Origin: Opisthorchis felineus
Taxonomy: Eukaryota; Platyhelminthes; Trematoda; Opisthorchiida; Opisthorchiidae
Direction of reading: 5' to 3'
Assembly: GCA_004794785.1 (NCBI GenBank)
Contig: SJOL01010424.1
Span: 226,949-290,948 of the forward strand
Length of the DNA stretch: 64,000 bases
The notes under the pieces are model-generated. The model had not been told where the DNA came from and ran no database searches. It was given only the letters and a program-made list of their open reading frames with translations. Of the stretch, positions 61,801 to 64,000 are shown piece by piece. The first letter of the stretch is position 1, and every line of letters starts with the position of its first letter. The position numbers and the translations under genes are program-made.

Positions 61801-64000
61801 GATCCTCCGCATATTTTGCGTCAACGAGTATAGTGTAGGCTGTAGCAACTTTCACGAATTGTCATAGCTGCAGAGCTACCTGCAATATTCGTCCGTTTTA
61901 AGGGAATCATGCTTTCCAGCAAGTTGAGATATTATGTTTCATTAAGCCTTGTTTTCCGATCCGAGGTGTTTGTTGACCTTGAAAAATCGCTCACTCAAAC
62001 AAACCACCCATACGAAGAAGCCGCAGAAGAACGTACTGAGCATGGGCATTTCACCTATGAAGTGGTAATCTCGAAAACACCGTAGTTTCCGGGAAATCGT
62101 TTTCATTCGCCCGATACCGATCGGCTATGCGGTGTGGAGCAACCTTGGAACTGTGACGTTTAGCGGCGTGCCTCCTGACCAATCCTTGTCTGTGGTCCTT
62201 CTGTCTGTCTCTCTGAGAGCACTCACAAACCTTTCTGCTCCCTCTGTATACCGTTTTATTTTTTTTTCCAAGTTCATTCAATCTACTTACCTACTACTTC
62301 GGTTTCCACATGAAAACCGCCGCAGTGTTTGTCATCACTATCTCCGAGAGCCTTCCGAATTAGTTCAGTTTGTTGTTACTGTATTCATGCTCGTATTTAT
62401 GTTCATATTTATGCTGTGCCCGAATTGACGTGTTTTAGAACCAAGCTCGTGGCTCCCACTGACCCATATGCTGTTTGCCACAGCCCTGTTGTCTGCGTCA
62501 ACATTTACATACCCGCTGTTCCAAGTTTTGGTCTAGCACGGTACAAAAGCTCGCTGGTTTGCACTTCGTTTTGTAGGGCCAGACAAATCTGTACACGTGA
62601 CATGCAAGACCGCAAACTGCAGATTCCCGCGGATCCCCTGGGTAGAGCGCTTATCTCGAGAGGTTTATACTATACAGTAAAACTCTTTCTGGATCTAAGG
62701 CAAAAAATTAACTGCAGAGAAGAGTGTTCTTTTCCTTGCCTACATACAAGGATGACCTTGGTAGCAGTGGCGTGGTAAAATCGTAAAGGCAGAGCTCAGA
62801 AGAACGCATTAGTCTTCACAGTTAGTTTTGCTGTTAAAAAACCAGGAATATACCATTATGGTCAATCCCCAAAAGCGCTCTAGAAGTCAAACCGTATTTA
62901 CTCCTGGAAGTGACTTAAGGCGTGGGTAAAGAACACGTCCCTAAGTACTCCCTGGGCAGTCCGAGTCACCATACTAACTGTCATTCTCTGTTGGGCCAGA
63001 ATCCAGCTTTTTCTACAGCCAAACAGTTTATCAGCTGTGGCTACCGAATTGTCATTTATTTAGCCTTTAAAATTGCTGCAACAAATGCGAGGCCATGTTT
63101 GCTGACCTATCTTCAAGTGTTGCCCATTATACAATTTAGGCCTTTGTTCGCAAAAAGACCTGAACAAGACGTTGTGTCTACACTGGTTCTCACGAGGCGG
63201 CCGTATATGTACTTTTCAGTTAGAAGTTAAATGTTGAATTTCTGTTATTCACTTGTAAGTTTGTCCATTCGTTACTTGTGTGACGCACATTCCGGGAACA
63301 TAGAGTTCGAAATGGCACCATTCTGCACAAACGGTCCTCGCCTTCTATTGTTACTGGGATGTTTATGACTTTTCTAACCGACCTAACGTCAAAATTAAAG
63401 GTCAATAACAGCACAAGGACTAGAGTGTTTCAATCGTAAAGTTATAGGCTGACGGTCTGAAGGCTCATCACCATTCGGGCTCGAGTTCGCCCTTCCTGCC
63501 CACATATTTGACATCTTCCGAAATTCTTTGGCTATCTACTTCCATACCTTAGGACTACGCTCGGTGGGTGTGATTAGTTTCTCTTTAGATTCATAGTTCA
63601 TGGGGCGGCTTTAATAGTGGCAAAACAGAGTGCGGATCTGATCTACAGTGCCCCTGTTAATCAGAAGGACACTAGTGAAAACATTCACATACACCGCTAT
63701 TCGGGCTGAGTTTAAACATGAATGCTGAGTATTTCTGCGTTGTCCAGCACGGCTACAAGCTTTCCACCAGTATGGACATACGTTCGTTGCTGTCGTGGGT
63801 GCAGATTAGTGCGATGCTGACCCAGCAGCTAAACGGCCTGTCTTTTTGACTTTACAGTCTATGCAACACCACTAGACCTGGCGAGCATATGCTTTCTCAT
63901 TTTGTTCTGCCACCACTAACCGCACATCAAAATTCTTAATTTATGACCAACACTTGAATGCATTGAAATAACGCAGGTCGGCCGGTATAATTGTGCAACC
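61800..64000. other. Intergenic region, nothing recognised
   Basis: Open frames of 98-149 codons at 62132-62428 and 62329-62778 overlap in different frames and show no domain I know. One at 62922-63230 (102 codons) is likewise unassigned. They could include exons of a gene that lies mostly outside the window, but nothing in the sequence supports that. Confidence 0.4.

Overview
The window looks like intron-rich nuclear DNA from a flatworm, most likely a digenean trematode. The reasons are one gene spread over about 34 kb with GT-AG introns, long AT-moderate non-coding stretches, a Penelope-like element (PLE) reverse transcriptase next to an RTE-clade LINE, a tRNA-derived SINE, and many dispersed copies of a ~310 bp repeat that carries a hammerhead ribozyme. 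Schistosomes are known to carry hammerhead satellites. The species cannot be told from the sequence alone.

Region 1 (about 1.4-35.3 kb, + strand) is a single large gene, assembled here from 11 exons. In order they encode a BED zinc finger with an AT-hook-like GRP motif, a long low-complexity linker ending in a strong AT-hook, the N-terminal hAT signature, the hAT core (degraded), and the hAT C-terminal dimerisation domain. The product is about 1,590 residues. The splice junctions that could be checked are nearly all phase 0, and hAT homology reads straight across several of them. The catalytic acidic motifs of hAT transposases are missing (for example the usual VTDN is VTNR), while the BED finger, AT-hooks and dimerisation region survive. 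This points to a domesticated, ZBED-type DNA-binding protein. The introns hold hammerhead repeats, a SINE and microsatellites.

Region 2 (about 35.4-53 kb) has no gene I can support. It holds several hammerhead repeats, the clearest at 35.9, 38.1-38.6, 41.2, 43.7-44.0 and 52.1-52.6 kb, and a GC-richer patch near 48 kb.

Region 3 (about 53.3-57.8 kb) is a nest of dead retroelements: a hammerhead-repeat fragment, a second hammerhead-like motif, a PLE reverse transcriptase with four in-frame stops and an altered YxDD box, and, abutting it at about 55.45 kb, a degraded RTE-type LINE with an (ATT)-rich tail.

Region 4 (57.8-64 kb) is non-coding as far as I can see, apart from a PLE-like fragment with another hammerhead-like motif at 61.6 kb.

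The most interesting content is (a) the domesticated hAT/BED gene and (b) the hammerhead repeat family. The family occurs as direct dimers with a 309-310 nt period, also as inverted pairs, inside introns of the gene and around the PLE that could have supplied reverse transcriptase. All calls come from reading the sequence; no searches or folding programs were run.
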